64,000 nt of DNA, taken from positions 60,780 to 124,779 of the forward strand of contig MLAK01000078.1 of assembly GCA_001839685.1 (NCBI GenBank), written 5' to 3'. The first letter of the stretch is position 1. Every line of letters starts with the position of its first letter. Below, piece by piece: positions 38,733 through 49,119 of the stretch. Under the pieces are notes generated by a model. The model was not told where the DNA came from and did no database searches. It saw nothing but the letters and a program-made list of their open reading frames with translations. Both the position numbers and the translations under genes were made by a program. This DNA is from Tritrichomonas foetus (taxonomy: Eukaryota > Parabasalia > Tritrichomonadida > Tritrichomonadidae).

Positions 38733-41700
38733 TCAATCATAAGATTGAATCAAAGGATATTTTTTCGGTGAAAATTTGACTTTTTTATTTGTCTGGTCAT
38801 TTTCATCTTGAGGGATTGAAGGCACAAGTTCAGAATGGAGATGACCCGACATTTTTTGCATTCTTCTTGTTGCTCCATAAACCATTAATATCGTAAGAAT
38901 TGATGGTTTTTTCTTCTTTGGTGATAAAGGAACTCGTGATAATAAGATTCGTTTTTGCTTTCTCAAACTTTCAATTACCCAATTATTGCTACCAATAGAA
39001 AATGAACCAATTACCATTTCTTCAATAGCATTTCTTAATTCTTTATCACTTTTTGCGACACTTGTTGATTCTGTCGCAAGAGTAAAGAGTCTTCTTGCCC
39101 AAGTTTCCCAAGCTTTCAAGTTATTTTGAAGATTTTGTAGTTGTGGCTGTAATTGCTGAGTTTGTGGTTCAATCAGTGGCTTTGATTGAACTTTTGATAC
39201 AGCTTCAAGAAGATCATCCCTTTGATTCACAAGACGCTGAACAACATCAGCTGTTGATTGTGTTCGATTTGGTTTCAAAATCGATCGGACTCTTGAAATT
39301 TCATTTGCAATTACTTTTGTATCACTTAAAGCGTTTCGTAATCGAGAAATATCTTCAAGTGCAAATCGAACTGCCATTTTTACAGATTCTCTGGTAATTG
39401 GAGCATCATTTTCAGAATATTCATGAAGCATTTCTAAGATTTTGGATAAGAATATTTGGTCTTTTTGTGAAACTTTTGCTTCATATTCATTCATTTTAGA
39501 AGTTATTTGCTGCTCAAATGCAATTTGTTGGGCTTTACTTTGATTCATACTCAGTGATCTTTCACGACAAGCTTTTTCCTCTAAAGAAGCAACTTTCATT
39601 TTTACAACTTTATTTTCAACATTAATTGCTTTTATTTTGGCCTTTAAATCTTTAATCTCTGTATCTTTAGAATTAAATTCTATTCTCGCTTTTGTTTCTG
39701 AGATGCGAGCTTCATTTAATTTTTCTCTGAGTCCATGCAATATTGATTCGTATTGTGATTTAAGATTTTCGTTTCTAGATTTTTCATATTCAAGTTCTTC
39801 TGCAATCTTAGTTTCTTGTATTTTGTTTTGTTTATTCAATTTAGCAATTTCTTTTTGGAATTCTGTTTTAAGTTTGTTAATGTATTCTTCAGAATATCCT
39901 TTGTTCTTTTCTCTGTTCATTTCTATTAATAACTGTTCATTCAAATTATCAATTGTTTCTTTTAATACATCTATTTCCTCTCTTTGTTTTTTAATGATTG
40001 TTGTTGATGCTTCAAGTTCAGCCTCTCTGCTATTTATTTCATTTTGAAGTGAACTTAATGCAGATTGTGATTTTTCTGAAGCATTTGTCATTTCATCAAT
40101 AATAGAATTATGAGTTTCAATCCTTTTACGTAGATCATTATTTTGTTTTATGAAAATTTTGACCTTTTTCTTCATTTTGCTGACTTCTGAGTTATATTGT
40201 TTCTTTGCTTCTCTATAAGCAACTTTTAGATTTTCATATTTTTCTCTAATATTAGCGTTTTCTTCATTATTTTTAGGAAGTATTTCAGAATCATTTTGTT
40301 CGATTGGTTTGTCTTCTGTTTGGTTTAGAGAATTATCATGAGTATTATCAGTTTTTTGATGTTGATTTTGTAAATTATCTTTTTCTGTTTTATTGTTATT
40401 CTTTTCAGGTAAAATATGATCAAGATTCTGTGATTCATAAGTTTGTTTTTGTAATCTAAATTCTTCCTTTAGTTTTTTCAATTCAAATGTTCGAATTTCG
40501 CATTGATCACGAAAAGAAATTGCTGCTTTTCTTAACATTGAATTCATGATAATTGCATATGTTAAAACACAGAATAACTCATTAGATTTAAGTGCATCTA
40601 AATCTTCGTTATCATTAATAAATTTAGTAACTTTTTCGATAAAATATGATTCATCAACAGAAAGTCCAAAAGCATCGAAAATTGTAGGCTCTTCAGCTAA
40701 GCCTGGTGCATTTTCTTGAATGAATGCATCAGCTTTCAAACACTCTTGAATGATTTCAGCTTTTTGATCTTCTTTACAATCATCTTCAGAAACAAGGGCT
40801 CTTAATATTTTTAGCAAATCAAACATATAATTATAAACTTTTTCGGAAACTGCTGTTTGATTGTTTGCAGCTTGGGATTTGGGTCGTTGTAAATCAAGTT
40901 GATGTGATAAAATTTGGAATGATGCGATAATATCTTGTGGACGATGATTATTTAATGTAAACACGATTTCATCACTGCAATCATCACTGATGTAATTTTT
41001 AGCATAAGAAATAAGATCATCAAATAAATCCTCAAATTGTTTTTCTAAAGTTTTTCTTTTTTGCTTTTCATTATTAGTCACTAAATTCAATCTGGAAATT
41101 TCTGATTCATGCTTTGATAATAAAGTGCATTTTTCCATTACTATTCTCTCATATTCGCAAAGAGCAGATGATTGTTTTTCAACAATACTTAATAATGATG
41201 ATTTAGCTGAATTTTCATTTGAAATTTCGTTACATTGTTCCGATAATTGTGCTGATAGTTTATCGATTGTAGCTGAAAGTGTTTGGATTTCGGTAGACTT
41301 AGCAGAAATTTCAGCTTTAAGAGATTCACAGCTATTTGGACCTTCAATTTTGGCCTTGAGATCGTCATTTTCAAGTTGTAATTTTGTTAATTCAAGTTTC
41401 TTTTTCTCTTCATCCCTTTTGAGCTGGCTTTGAAGAGAATTTAGAGATTTTTCGAGTTGATTAAATTTCTTAACTTTAGTTTTGAGTTTATCATTTTTCC
41501 GCTCAACTTCATGATATTTGAGTTTTAGTGATTCTAATTCAGTTTTCAAAATAAATGGATCTTCAAAAGGTTTAGGAGCAGGATCGAAAACTGATATATT
41601 ATTTGTATTTGTATTTTTCATAGATATTGATCTGAAAATATCTCTTTCTTTCTTTAAGTCTCGAATTATTTCATCTTTTCGTAAAACATCTTTTTTCAAA

Positions 41701-42802
41701 TCACTGATTTGGTTATCGTAAGCATTAATTCTTTTTTGTGCTTCTTTGTATTTCTCTTTTATTTCCTTCACATTATTTTGTAGCTCGGTGGATGAAATAG
41801 TTTTATCTTTATTTTTGCTTGGATTTCGACTTTCATGTAGGTGATTCTTTTCTAATTGATTCTTTTCTGATTGATTTTTTTCTGATTGATTCTTTTCTGA
41901 TTGATTCTTTTCTGATTGATTCTTTTCTGATTGGTTCTTTTCTGATTGNNNNNNNNNNNNNNNNNNNNNNNNNNNNNNNNNNNNNNNNNNNNNNNNNNNN
42001 NNNNNNNNTTCTTTTCTGATTGGTTCTTTTCTGATTGGTTCTTTTCTGATTGTGATTTTTCAAGCTCTGCTTTTAGAGATTTGTTTTGAGAAACAAGTTG
42101 AGAATTATTTTTTTCAAGAGTTTTTATTTTATTTTCAAGTTGTAAAACTTCTTCTGAATAATTTTTTGAGTCGTTTGAGGAAAAATCATTGACTAAATCA
42201 TGAATTTGTTTATTTTTTTCATTAATACATGCTTTAATTGCAATATTGAGTTCATTTAAATCGTTAATATCTTCTCTATGATCAAGTGATTCTTTAATAC
42301 TTTCTATAATTTCCTCAACATGGGATTTGTAATCGTCAAATTCTTTTTGAATCTTAGCAGTATCACTGTTATCAGTGATACTTTCACGTTTTTCAATATG
42401 TTCAGTTAGTTTTGATAATAGTGCTTCATTTTGCTTCTGAAAAATTCGAGCTTGCTCTTCAGATGTGATATCAGATTTTTGTTTGGATTCTGTTTTTGTT
42501 TGTTGCTGATGATTTTTGTCAATACATTTTCTATATTGTTTTAATAAGAAATAAGACCTTGAAAGGACTTTATAACCATGTAAAACGATTAAATTTTCTG
42601 AATCGAGTTTTTCAATATCGCTAAAAAGTACGTCGGTTTTTTCCTCGATTGTCGAGATTTGTTGATCGTTAAAAGAGTTTGATAATAATTCGGCAAGCTC
42701 ATTAATTTCATCTTTAATCGAGTCCTCATACGATTTGACAAAACTTTCGTCACCATCATTAAATTGACTTGTTATCTGATCGTTTGGCTCTTCTAAAGAC
42801 AT
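38733..42802 (-). CDS. Long coiled-coil protein (about 1,350 aa), interrupted only by an assembly gap
   Basis: Reads on the minus strand from ATG 42802. The N-terminal part (to about residue 250) is helical and acidic, then a tandem NQSEK linker crosses the gap. After it comes a very long heptad-rich coiled coil (about 41750-39000; LKAEISAKSTEIQTLSATID, LNEQLLIEMNREKNKG), with a more globular insert at about 40930-40520. The C-terminus is basic (SPKKKKPS, KKVKFSPKK). The downstream half has no ATG of its own at the join; the frame runs back through NQSEK repeats to the gap edge, so both halves belong to one gene. It resembles golgin, centrosomal and basal-body coiled-coil proteins in a general way only. 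It is divergent from the gene at 42946. Confidence 0.65.
41843..42052 (-). repeat. 15-bp coding minisatellite (NQSEK) around a gap
   Basis: GTTCTTTTCTGATTG-type units: about seven on the left of the N run and three on the right. They code for NQSEK pentapeptides that lengthen the linker of the coiled-coil protein. Confidence 0.88.
41949..42008. other. Assembly gap, 60 N
   Basis: The gap lies within the 15-bp NQSEK array. A phase-keeping length is 1 more than a multiple of 15 (for example 46 or 61). The 60 N shift the frame and make a false stop downstream. Confidence 0.95.
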
Positions 42803-42845
42803 TTTCTTGAATAAACAAATCGAGAAAGCAAGATGGTATTTTTGA

Positions 42846-42853
42846 GGCCGTTT
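42846..42853 (+). promoter_or_regulatory. M3-like motif GGCCGTTT between divergent genes
   Basis: Fits the published T. vaginalis M3 consensus ([AGT][AG]C[GC]G[TC]T[TAG]). It is 100 bases before ATG 42946 in sense, and 44 bases from the opposite start at 42802. Confidence 0.45.
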
Positions 42854-42945
42854 ACTTATTTGAAATTGAATATTGAATTGACTTTTTCAAGTATTATTCG
42901 GTCGCTGTTGAGATTTTTTTTGATAAGAGAACGTTTAAAATCAGT

Positions 42946-44517
42946 ATGGAAATATATTTGACATTGAGAACGTTTATTTCTTATCGTTCACAAAAGCTCG
43001 TTGGTGAAAAAATTTCGGAATATATGAAAAAGACCAATGATGGTAAAAGGGGAATAAGAACCATTCTTTACTCGCTTTATCAATCCCCTTGTTCCATCCC
43101 TTTCAATTGTGAAACCCAATTTTTCGAAGAAAAAGACGGATCAACCACAGAATTATCTTGCGTCGATGGAAAAGGCATCGTTGTTCATCAAAAGGGAGCT
43201 CGCAATGACAAGCCCGAAACAACCAAAAATGAATCCACCGAACAAAGAACCGAAGACGAAAATCCAATAGACAATAATGGCGCCAACGAAGAACTCAATG
43301 AAAGCGAAAATCAAGATGCAAAACAGAATAACGAGATCAACGAAAACCCAGCAAATCAAGAAAACTCCCAAAAAGTCGAAAACAATGAAAATCATGAAAA
43401 TCAAAATAATTTTGATTATGTGACTTCAACACAAGATGCAGAAGCTCCAAAGTACGATCAAACAGTTTTCCTTAACAACGGCGAAATCGAAGGTGATTGT
43501 CCGGAAGATATAATTCCGAAATTGAAAAAAATTGGGAAACATATTCAAGACTCAGTTGCTGCTCTTTATGACATTCCCGTCTTAACAATAAATCTGCATT
43601 TTGGAATCTCCAATGAAGATATTTCTTTACTTCCTGATTCCTTCTGCACTACATCTACTCAAACACTCGGTGATAACAGTGATGATATTGAAGCTCGATT
43701 TGGTGAATTTTATTCTGAAGAAATGGCCAAAAAAATTGACCATTCAAAATGTTATATGAATTTAAAAGATTGCCAATTTCCTGATTTTAAAGCACCACTT
43801 TCAAAATGCTTAATTTTGAAAGCAAAAGCGAAATTTCCAGAAACATCTTGCGCTCGTTTACATGACTTAATCGAACCAAGATTCGAATCTGGAAAAAATC
43901 CAAAAGTTTTTCTATGTGTTAGATGTATGCATAAATTGTCATCTTTAGATTATACTGCATATATTGAACACATAGAAACTCCTGAATTGAAGACACTTCC
44001 GCCTTCTCCATTTCAACCTGTTGTTCCTTCTGAACTTTTTGAGAAAAGAAGATATCCAATGGGGTTAAATCCAAATATTAATAAACCATTTTCTTTCACA
44101 AGCAATGTTGAAAACTCGCCTTATAAAATTAAACTGGCTGCTCCGAAAAAGCCATCTTATGGAACATATGTAAAACCATCAAGATTAGTAAATAGTCAGC
44201 CCCAGTGGGTTATTCGGCTAATGGACAGAAGTTTGATCATGAAAAAGAATCCCAAAAAAGTCAGCCGAGAATGTGAGCGACCAAATTCCGCGATACCTAA
44301 AATGAAAATGTTTACGGAGCCTCCAGAACCTTTAGAACGTGTTAAAAAACATTATCAAAATCCACCCTTTAATATTGGTAAAATTGATCCAAATAAAAAA
44401 CGATGGCTTCATAAAAAAGGTGAAAGCTTTTGTTACAGATTTGCAGATAATATTAACTCTCTTGATACTTCAGGAATGAAAGAAGGTGATGATCGTCCAC
44501 CATTTCAACTGAAATAA
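42946..44517 (+). CDS. Hypothetical protein with Glu/Asn-rich insert, unknown
   Basis: A 523-aa protein from ATG 42946. Residues 1-85 form a small globular part (FISYRSQKLVGEKISEYMKK). Residues about 87-155 are low-complexity Glu/Asn/Gln, followed by a conserved-looking globular part (170-340; IGKHIQDSVAALYDIPVLTINLHF, CARLHDLIEPRFESGKNPKVFLCVRC). The C-terminal 170 residues are Pro/Lys-rich and probably extended. CVRCMHK and several Cys could suggest a metal site, but no clear finger is present. No family is recognised. It is divergent from the long coiled-coil gene. Confidence 0.6.
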   Translation: MEIYLTLRTFISYRSQKLVGEKISEYMKKTNDGKRGIRTILYSLYQSPCSIPFNCETQFFEEKDGSTTELSCVDGKGIVVHQKGARNDKPETTKNESTEQRTEDENPIDNNGANEELNESENQDAKQNNEINENPANQENSQKVENNENHENQNNFDYVTSTQDAEAPKYDQTVFLNNGEIEGDCPEDIIPKLKKIGKHIQDSVAALYDIPVLTINLHFGISNEDISLLPDSFCTTSTQTLGDNSDDIEARFGEFYSEEMAKKIDHSKCYMNLKDCQFPDFKAPLSKCLILKAKAKFPETSCARLHDLIEPRFESGKNPKVFLCVRCMHKLSSLDYTAYIEHIETPELKTLPPSPFQPVVPSELFEKRRYPMGLNPNINKPFSFTSNVENSPYKIKLAAPKKPSYGTYVKPSRLVNSQPQWVIRLMDRSLIMKKNPKKVSRECERPNSAIPKMKMFTEPPEPLERVKKHYQNPPFNIGKIDPNKKRWLHKKGESFCYRFADNINSLDTSGMKEGDDRPPFQLK

Positions 44518-44680
44518 TTTAATTTGTTTCGTAAATAAAATTGTTATTAATTATAAATTTTCATGTTTAATGAGCCGCTTTCTACTTATTTTTGTTGAAT
44601 TCAATTGATATATAGTTAATGGTAATTATCTATTTCAAAAAATAGTGAGGAACAAAATTCGAAGTGTATTATTTTAGATG

Positions 44681-44692
44681 AAAAAAGAAAAA
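44681..44692 (-). terminator. Pol III T-run terminator of the tRNA-Gln gene
   Basis: On the minus strand the tRNA is followed by AAAATTTTTTCTTTTTTC. The two T6 runs begin five bases after the tRNA end. Confidence 0.6.
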
Positions 44693-44696
44693 ATTT

Positions 44697-44767
44697 TCTC
44701 TTGGGAGGAGTCGAACCTCCATCCCGGGATTCAAAGTCCCATATGATAACCGCTACACCACAAGAGA
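44697..44767 (-). tRNA. tRNA-Gln (anticodon TTG)
   Basis: 71-base cloverleaf on the minus strand. Acceptor TCTCTTG pairs with CAAGAGA. A box TGGTGTAGCGGTTA; anticodon loop CTTTGAA within stem GGGA/TCCC; T arm GGAGG-TTCGACT-CCTCC (B box GGTTCGACTCC). No intron and no encoded CCA. A run of six T follows closely on the minus strand, as expected for Pol III termination. It reads CAA. The only tRNA gene I found in the window. Confidence 0.95.
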
Positions 44768-44872
44768 TATTCGATTTTACTTCTTTTTTTCAAAGCACGA
44801 ATTTTGCCTAGCCACTTTTTATAAAAATCTGAATTGCAAAAAAATCGGCCTTTTTTGAAAATTACATTCAGC

Positions 44873-44877
44873 CCTTT
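44873..44877 (+). promoter_or_regulatory. M5-like initiator CCTTT before the IBD-like gene
   Basis: CCTTT lies 8 bases before ATG 44881. In T. vaginalis M5 replaces the Inr and starts transcription at the second C. No Inr is seen here. Confidence 0.4.
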
Positions 44878-44880
44878 CTG

Positions 44881-45717
44881 ATGGCCATGCAATTCGCTCA
44901 GAATCATGGCAATTTCCCAAAATTCTTCTTTTTGCTCAGTGACAGCGACAGACTCCAATATATTTCCATCAGAGACGCTCAGCGAGATCCCCATAACAAA
45001 ACCGAGACTTTCGCTCAAGAAATCGAGAAATTACGGAAATTTGTCGTTCGTGGTGACTGTGAAGACTGGAAAAGAAGCCTAGTTTGCGGAATTTACTGGC
45101 TTCAAGAAGGATTGGCCATTAATATCCAACAACTGAAAGTCGTTCTCAGCAAATGTAAAAGCTCGTTGAATGCTTCACTTTCCAAAATTGGACTGAATGT
45201 AATTTTAAACCGCGCCAAAGCTGCTTATTTGGTCTTAAATACGTTTCCATTTTTAAAGGACCATTCGAGCGAGCTTCGGCAGTGGACGGTCAGGAAGCGG
45301 CCTCCCCCGAGTGCCCTCCCTCTGCCTGCCGCCAAGGAGACCATTTCGCAGGCAAAAGAATCGAAAAATATTTGTCAATTTCCAATTTTACAAAAAGTTT
45401 CGGGAAATACTTTTGAAAGCGTTTTAGAGACTCAACTAAACGCCAAAATTGAAGCCAGCTTCTCAAAATGCGTCGATAAAACTCTTGACAAAAGTATCGA
45501 TAAAACTTATGATAAAAGTATTGATCTGAATATTGAAAAAATGACCAAAAATGAAAAATCAAGCCAGGAAAACGGGAAGAATGATCAGAAAAATAGTCAA
45601 AATAATGATAATTTATTTGACGCAAGTATTTTTAATGAGCCCCCACAGGATCTCTTTAGCTTCAATGATGATTACGTTACACTAAGTGGGCAGTGGATGG
45701 CAAGCAGCATATTTTAA
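44881..45717 (+). CDS. Initiator-binding-domain (IBP39-type) DNA-binding protein
   Basis: A 278-aa protein from ATG 44881. Residues about 40-115 contain DCEDWKRSLVCGIYWLQEGL, then AINIQQLKVVLSKCKSSLNA and LSKIGLN. This corresponds to the winged-helix initiator-binding domain family of trichomonads, in which a GI-W-L strand-helix is followed by NxxQL..L...CKSS.N.SL...G. Known of IBP39: it binds the Inr and contacts RNA polymerase II. Whether this protein binds Inr is inference. A Pro-rich GC-rich linker (about 140-155) and an Asn/Lys/Asp C-terminal tail with repeated DKS-IDK units follow. A Myb gene lies 700 bases further on the other strand, and tRNA-Gln lies just upstream. Confidence 0.6.
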   Translation: MAMQFAQNHGNFPKFFFLLSDSDRLQYISIRDAQRDPHNKTETFAQEIEKLRKFVVRGDCEDWKRSLVCGIYWLQEGLAINIQQLKVVLSKCKSSLNASLSKIGLNVILNRAKAAYLVLNTFPFLKDHSSELRQWTVRKRPPPSALPLPAAKETISQAKESKNICQFPILQKVSGNTFESVLETQLNAKIEASFSKCVDKTLDKSIDKTYDKSIDLNIEKMTKNEKSSQENGKNDQKNSQNNDNLFDASIFNEPPQDLFSFNDDYVTLSGQWMASSIF

Positions 45718-46421
45718 GCTTTGGAGGCTTCTTTTGATCTTATTTTCATCATCTTTTTTTCTTTTTAACTCTATAATTTGAATTATTGATTCGATATTCT
45801 ATCACTTTGTTTGTCGGAATTTTTTTTAATAAAATAAATTAAACTTTACATCAGCTATTTTTTTGTCTGTCTTTATAAGAATTCATGAGAACTCTTCCAT
45901 CAAATATTATCGAATTTGAATTTCCACAAAGAAAATGAATTCTTTCTCTTTGAATTTCTTGTTGTACTATCTTTAGTGAAGATGAATATTAATTTAATAT
46001 TCAAGATAATCACTAATTTTGATGATTCAAAATCGATCGAATTTATAAAAGAATTTTCAGTTGACAATGAGAAACCCGCAATTGGGGCAAAAATACATAT
46101 TCATTATCAACATAATAGGAAAGATAAACTCTTTAGAAAATCGAACACAAATAATTTATCTCAGTGAAAATCATTTTTTGTTGGTTTATTCATATGATTA
46201 TCAATCGAGTAATGATTTTGTTTCAGCGTTGGGCAACAAAAACGAAGAAAAAAAAAAGAGGCCTCATCATGTTAAAATATTTTTCGGACATTAGAAATAA
46301 AATAAAAACGAAAGATAAGAATTGTAATATAATCTAATTTAGTCTAAATATTAAAATCTAATTAAATATAATCTAATCTAAAAATCTACAAGTTATATTA
46401 AAAACTATCTAATATAACGCA
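45718..46421. other. Convergent intergenic region with degenerate ATAATCTAAT repeats
   Basis: Between the IBD-like gene (+) and the Myb gene (-). Short overlapping open frames at 45982-46294 are too weak to call a gene. The last 90 bases (about 46320-46400) contain loosely repeated TATAATCTAAT words. Confidence 0.4.
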
Positions 46422-47207
46422 TTACCAAGTTGGCTCGAATATCATCTCGCCGTCTAATCCGCTGGTAAGCTGGTCGAGTTCCTCCCAGCTTTTACCTTCA
46501 AACTTGATGAAGTTAAACGGATCCGTTTCTTCTTTCATTTCATCAGAAGATAAGTCCGAAAAGCAGTCGGACGCACTTGCTTCGTCTGTGAAGCAGTCTG
46601 ATGAATAAGAGGTCTGCTGGCTCTGCGAATTTCCCGAAGCATCAACAGCAGTGGAGGCGACATTTTCAGTGATATCTGATGAGCTGCCATTGTTTGAATC
46701 TGGGCTGTTGATGCGTTGGAAATTATGGCGAACGTGATAACTCCAGCGATTCCTGAGAGAAATCCGCGAACGTCCTGGCAAAAAGGTGGAGATTTTCGCC
46801 CACTTGTTGCCATATTCGTTATGGAGCTTCACGAGGAGCTGATCTTCTTCGATTGACCAGGCATCCTTGGCAAGGTCAGGATCAAGCATTCCGCTCCAGC
46901 GCTCGCGGCACTGCTTCCCATTTCGGCCTGGAACGAGAGTCGATATCAATGACCAGTTTTTGACGCCGTGGGCTTCAACAGCATCCTTGAGAAGCTTGTC
47001 TTCTGCTTCTGTCCACATGCATTTCCTGTAGCTTGGTTGGCGAACGCAATTGCTGCTATTTAAGCCAATATTGACTTTGAGTCCATTAGAAAGTGAATTT
47101 GCAAGGCCACTAGGAATTCCATTAATGACACTCATTGTGTTTAGACCGTTGAGAGTGTTTAAGGGGTTAAGAGCATTGAAAGGAGTTGGAACTGGTGCAA
47201 AAAACAT
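46422..47207 (-). CDS. Two-repeat (R2R3) Myb transcription factor
   Basis: A 261-aa protein from ATG 47207. Two Myb repeats lie at residues about 62-112 and 114-163. R2: W-TEAEDKLLKDAVEAHGVKNW...GRNGKQCRERW. R3: WSIEEDQLLVKLHNEYGNKWAKIS and GRSRISLRNRW. All expected Trp or equivalent core residues are there, including both recognition helices. The N-terminal 55 residues are Asn/Leu/Pro-rich; the C-terminus is acidic and Ser-rich, as in activation regions. Known of trichomonad relatives: Myb proteins bind MRE and M3-type promoter motifs and regulate adhesion and iron-responsive genes. M3-like sites precede several genes in this window. Minus-strand TCATTTC lies just upstream. Confidence 0.93.
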   Translation of the reverse strand: MFFAPVPTPFNALNPLNTLNGLNTMSVINGIPSGLANSLSNGLKVNIGLNSSNCVRQPSYRKCMWTEAEDKLLKDAVEAHGVKNWSLISTLVPGRNGKQCRERWSGMLDPDLAKDAWSIEEDQLLVKLHNEYGNKWAKISTFLPGRSRISLRNRWSYHVRHNFQRINSPDSNNGSSSDITENVASTAVDASGNSQSQQTSYSSDCFTDEASASDCFSDLSSDEMKEETDPFNFIKFEGKSWEELDQLTSGLDGEMIFEPTW

Positions 47208-47221
47208 GATTGGTAAATAAT

Positions 47222-47228
47222 GAAATGA
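47222..47228 (-). promoter_or_regulatory. Inr-like site TCATTTC of the Myb gene
   Basis: Read on the minus strand, 15 to 21 bases before ATG 47207. Confidence 0.4.
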
Positions 47229-49085
47229 ATAAAAAAAAATTGAATTGTTTTTTCTCTAGATTCATTGAAAATTATTTAGGGTTAATTCAAAAATGGTGGC
47301 TTTTATTGGTAATTTCTGAGAAAATAAAATGATTGAATTTAAATCTTAATGATAGAATTATTTTTATACAGTTTTTCAATCTCTCCGTTTCACATATTAA
47401 TTCAATGGGTTGAATAGAATCTTTCTCAAACATGAATGAATTAGATAATGAAAAGGCAACATAATATAGCGAAAAGAAAAACTTGAGGTTTCATGAAACA
47501 AAAGATAAGTCCAATCGCATTGTGGATATGATTGTCAAACAAAAAGTGGGATTGACTTTATGAAAAAGTTTGAATCATCCAAACTTGAAAGTAATGAAGC
47601 AAAATAAGCTGAATCTGGATAGAATATAATTGAAATTATTTTATTTTTTCATAAGATTTCTGTCTTTAGAAAACTACTTTTTTAACAAATTTTTGCGAGA
47701 TTTTTCATCAATTTTTCTGTGCTTTTATCATAAAAATAAACTCCTTTCAATTACTTTTTACGATTCTGAATATTTATTTTTATGGACTAAGATTTCATAG
47801 AGATTTTTCAATTTTTTCTAATCTTCTTGACGTTTTTTGAATAGATTATTCAAAAGGAACATGTTTTCTGGATAAAATCACAGAATGTTATTCGAAATCA
47901 CATCACTTATTTACATACATCCAAAAAGAGATGCTAAATAAAGTGGATGTTTGTTAGAAAGTTCGATGAAGAGCAAAGAGTTGTGAAAAGAATTCACTAA
48001 ATTTGATCTTTGAACGAATAATCTAACGGCGATGTTTTCAAAATTTGTATAGCATATTGAAAGCGCCCATCTAATGTAAAATGTTTTCAATTCAAAAAGC
48101 TTCGATTTCTCCTGAGTTAGTGTTTCTTTTATCCTGAGCTATTTTCATGTGAATTAGATTATTTGGCACAAATATTTTATAAAGGTCTTCTTATATAAAG
48201 CAAAATACTCATATTCTGACCCAATATAAAAAAAAATACCGGTACGATGGTTTGAAAATAATTTGTTGTATTTCTTTATTTAAATCGATAATATTGCAAT
48301 CTACATTGATTTTTCCAGGCTTTGATCAAATGAAAAAATAATTCGTATCTGATAAGAAAATCATGAAAACGATGAACATATTCGATTTTTGTATCGTAAT
48401 GTCACTTAATATATGATAAAACAGATGTAGAAATATTTCATAATTGTGATTTTCACATGAAATATGGAATGCAGTTTTTCATTTCCTAAACACCCATTAA
48501 GCCTATATATCATATGTCATGACTCATGACAACATAAGAAGTATGAAAACCAAAAAATATTGCTCCGAATTCCATTTTTTTATTGTCCCATATGAATGTA
48601 ATCTCCTTTCATTTAAATGAAAATACACATTACGAATACAATCAAAATAAACATGATATTGTCCCAATTTTTTGGAAAATGATATAATTTTGATTTTCGA
48701 TAATAGCCCACTCATATTGTCAAAAAATCAGAATAATGGCATATATGAAAACAAATTTAAAAATGTCAGAAAATAGCATATAAAAGGATTCAGAATCATG
48801 ATGAAATAGTGATTGTAGATTTTATCAGGCAAAAGTTGAATGTATAGCAATTCAATATTGGACAATTTAAAAAACAACACTTAAATCGCATATAAAATGA
48901 TTCTTTCAATGATTCGTTAACCAAACATGAACAAAATGTTGAAAATGTTTAATTATATGTAAAGAACAAAAATCAAAATTCACTGAACAATTGGTTTAAA
49001 CACTCCGGACAAGATGCAAAAACATCATTATTTTCATCAGAATTACATTGTTTCTAAAAATGACCAAATACACATTTAAATAGCA
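47229..49085. other. Long non-coding region (about 1.9 kb)
   Basis: The longest gene-free stretch of the window, between divergent genes (Myb gene - and Furry-like gene +). AT-rich with stops in all frames. Short words such as GCATATAAAA recur (about 48777 and 48890). No tRNA box, transposon end or known RNA was recognised. It could hold long-range regulatory sequence or an untranslated RNA. Confidence 0.4.
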
Positions 49086-49095
49086 GAGACCGTTT
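49086..49095 (+). promoter_or_regulatory. M3-like motif GAGACCGTTT before the Furry-like gene
   Basis: The GACCGTTT core (49088-49095) fits the M3 consensus and starts 32 bases before ATG 49120. The identical 10-mer recurs before the genes at 55316 and 60874. Confidence 0.55.
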
Positions 49096-49119
49096 GTATC
49101 GTCCATCGAAAAAAATCTA

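Noticed and set aside
45982..46294. Two overlapping short frames that might form one broken small gene
   Set aside because: About 60 and 77 codons, no motif, low complexity and no clear start. Too weak to call either gene or pseudogene.
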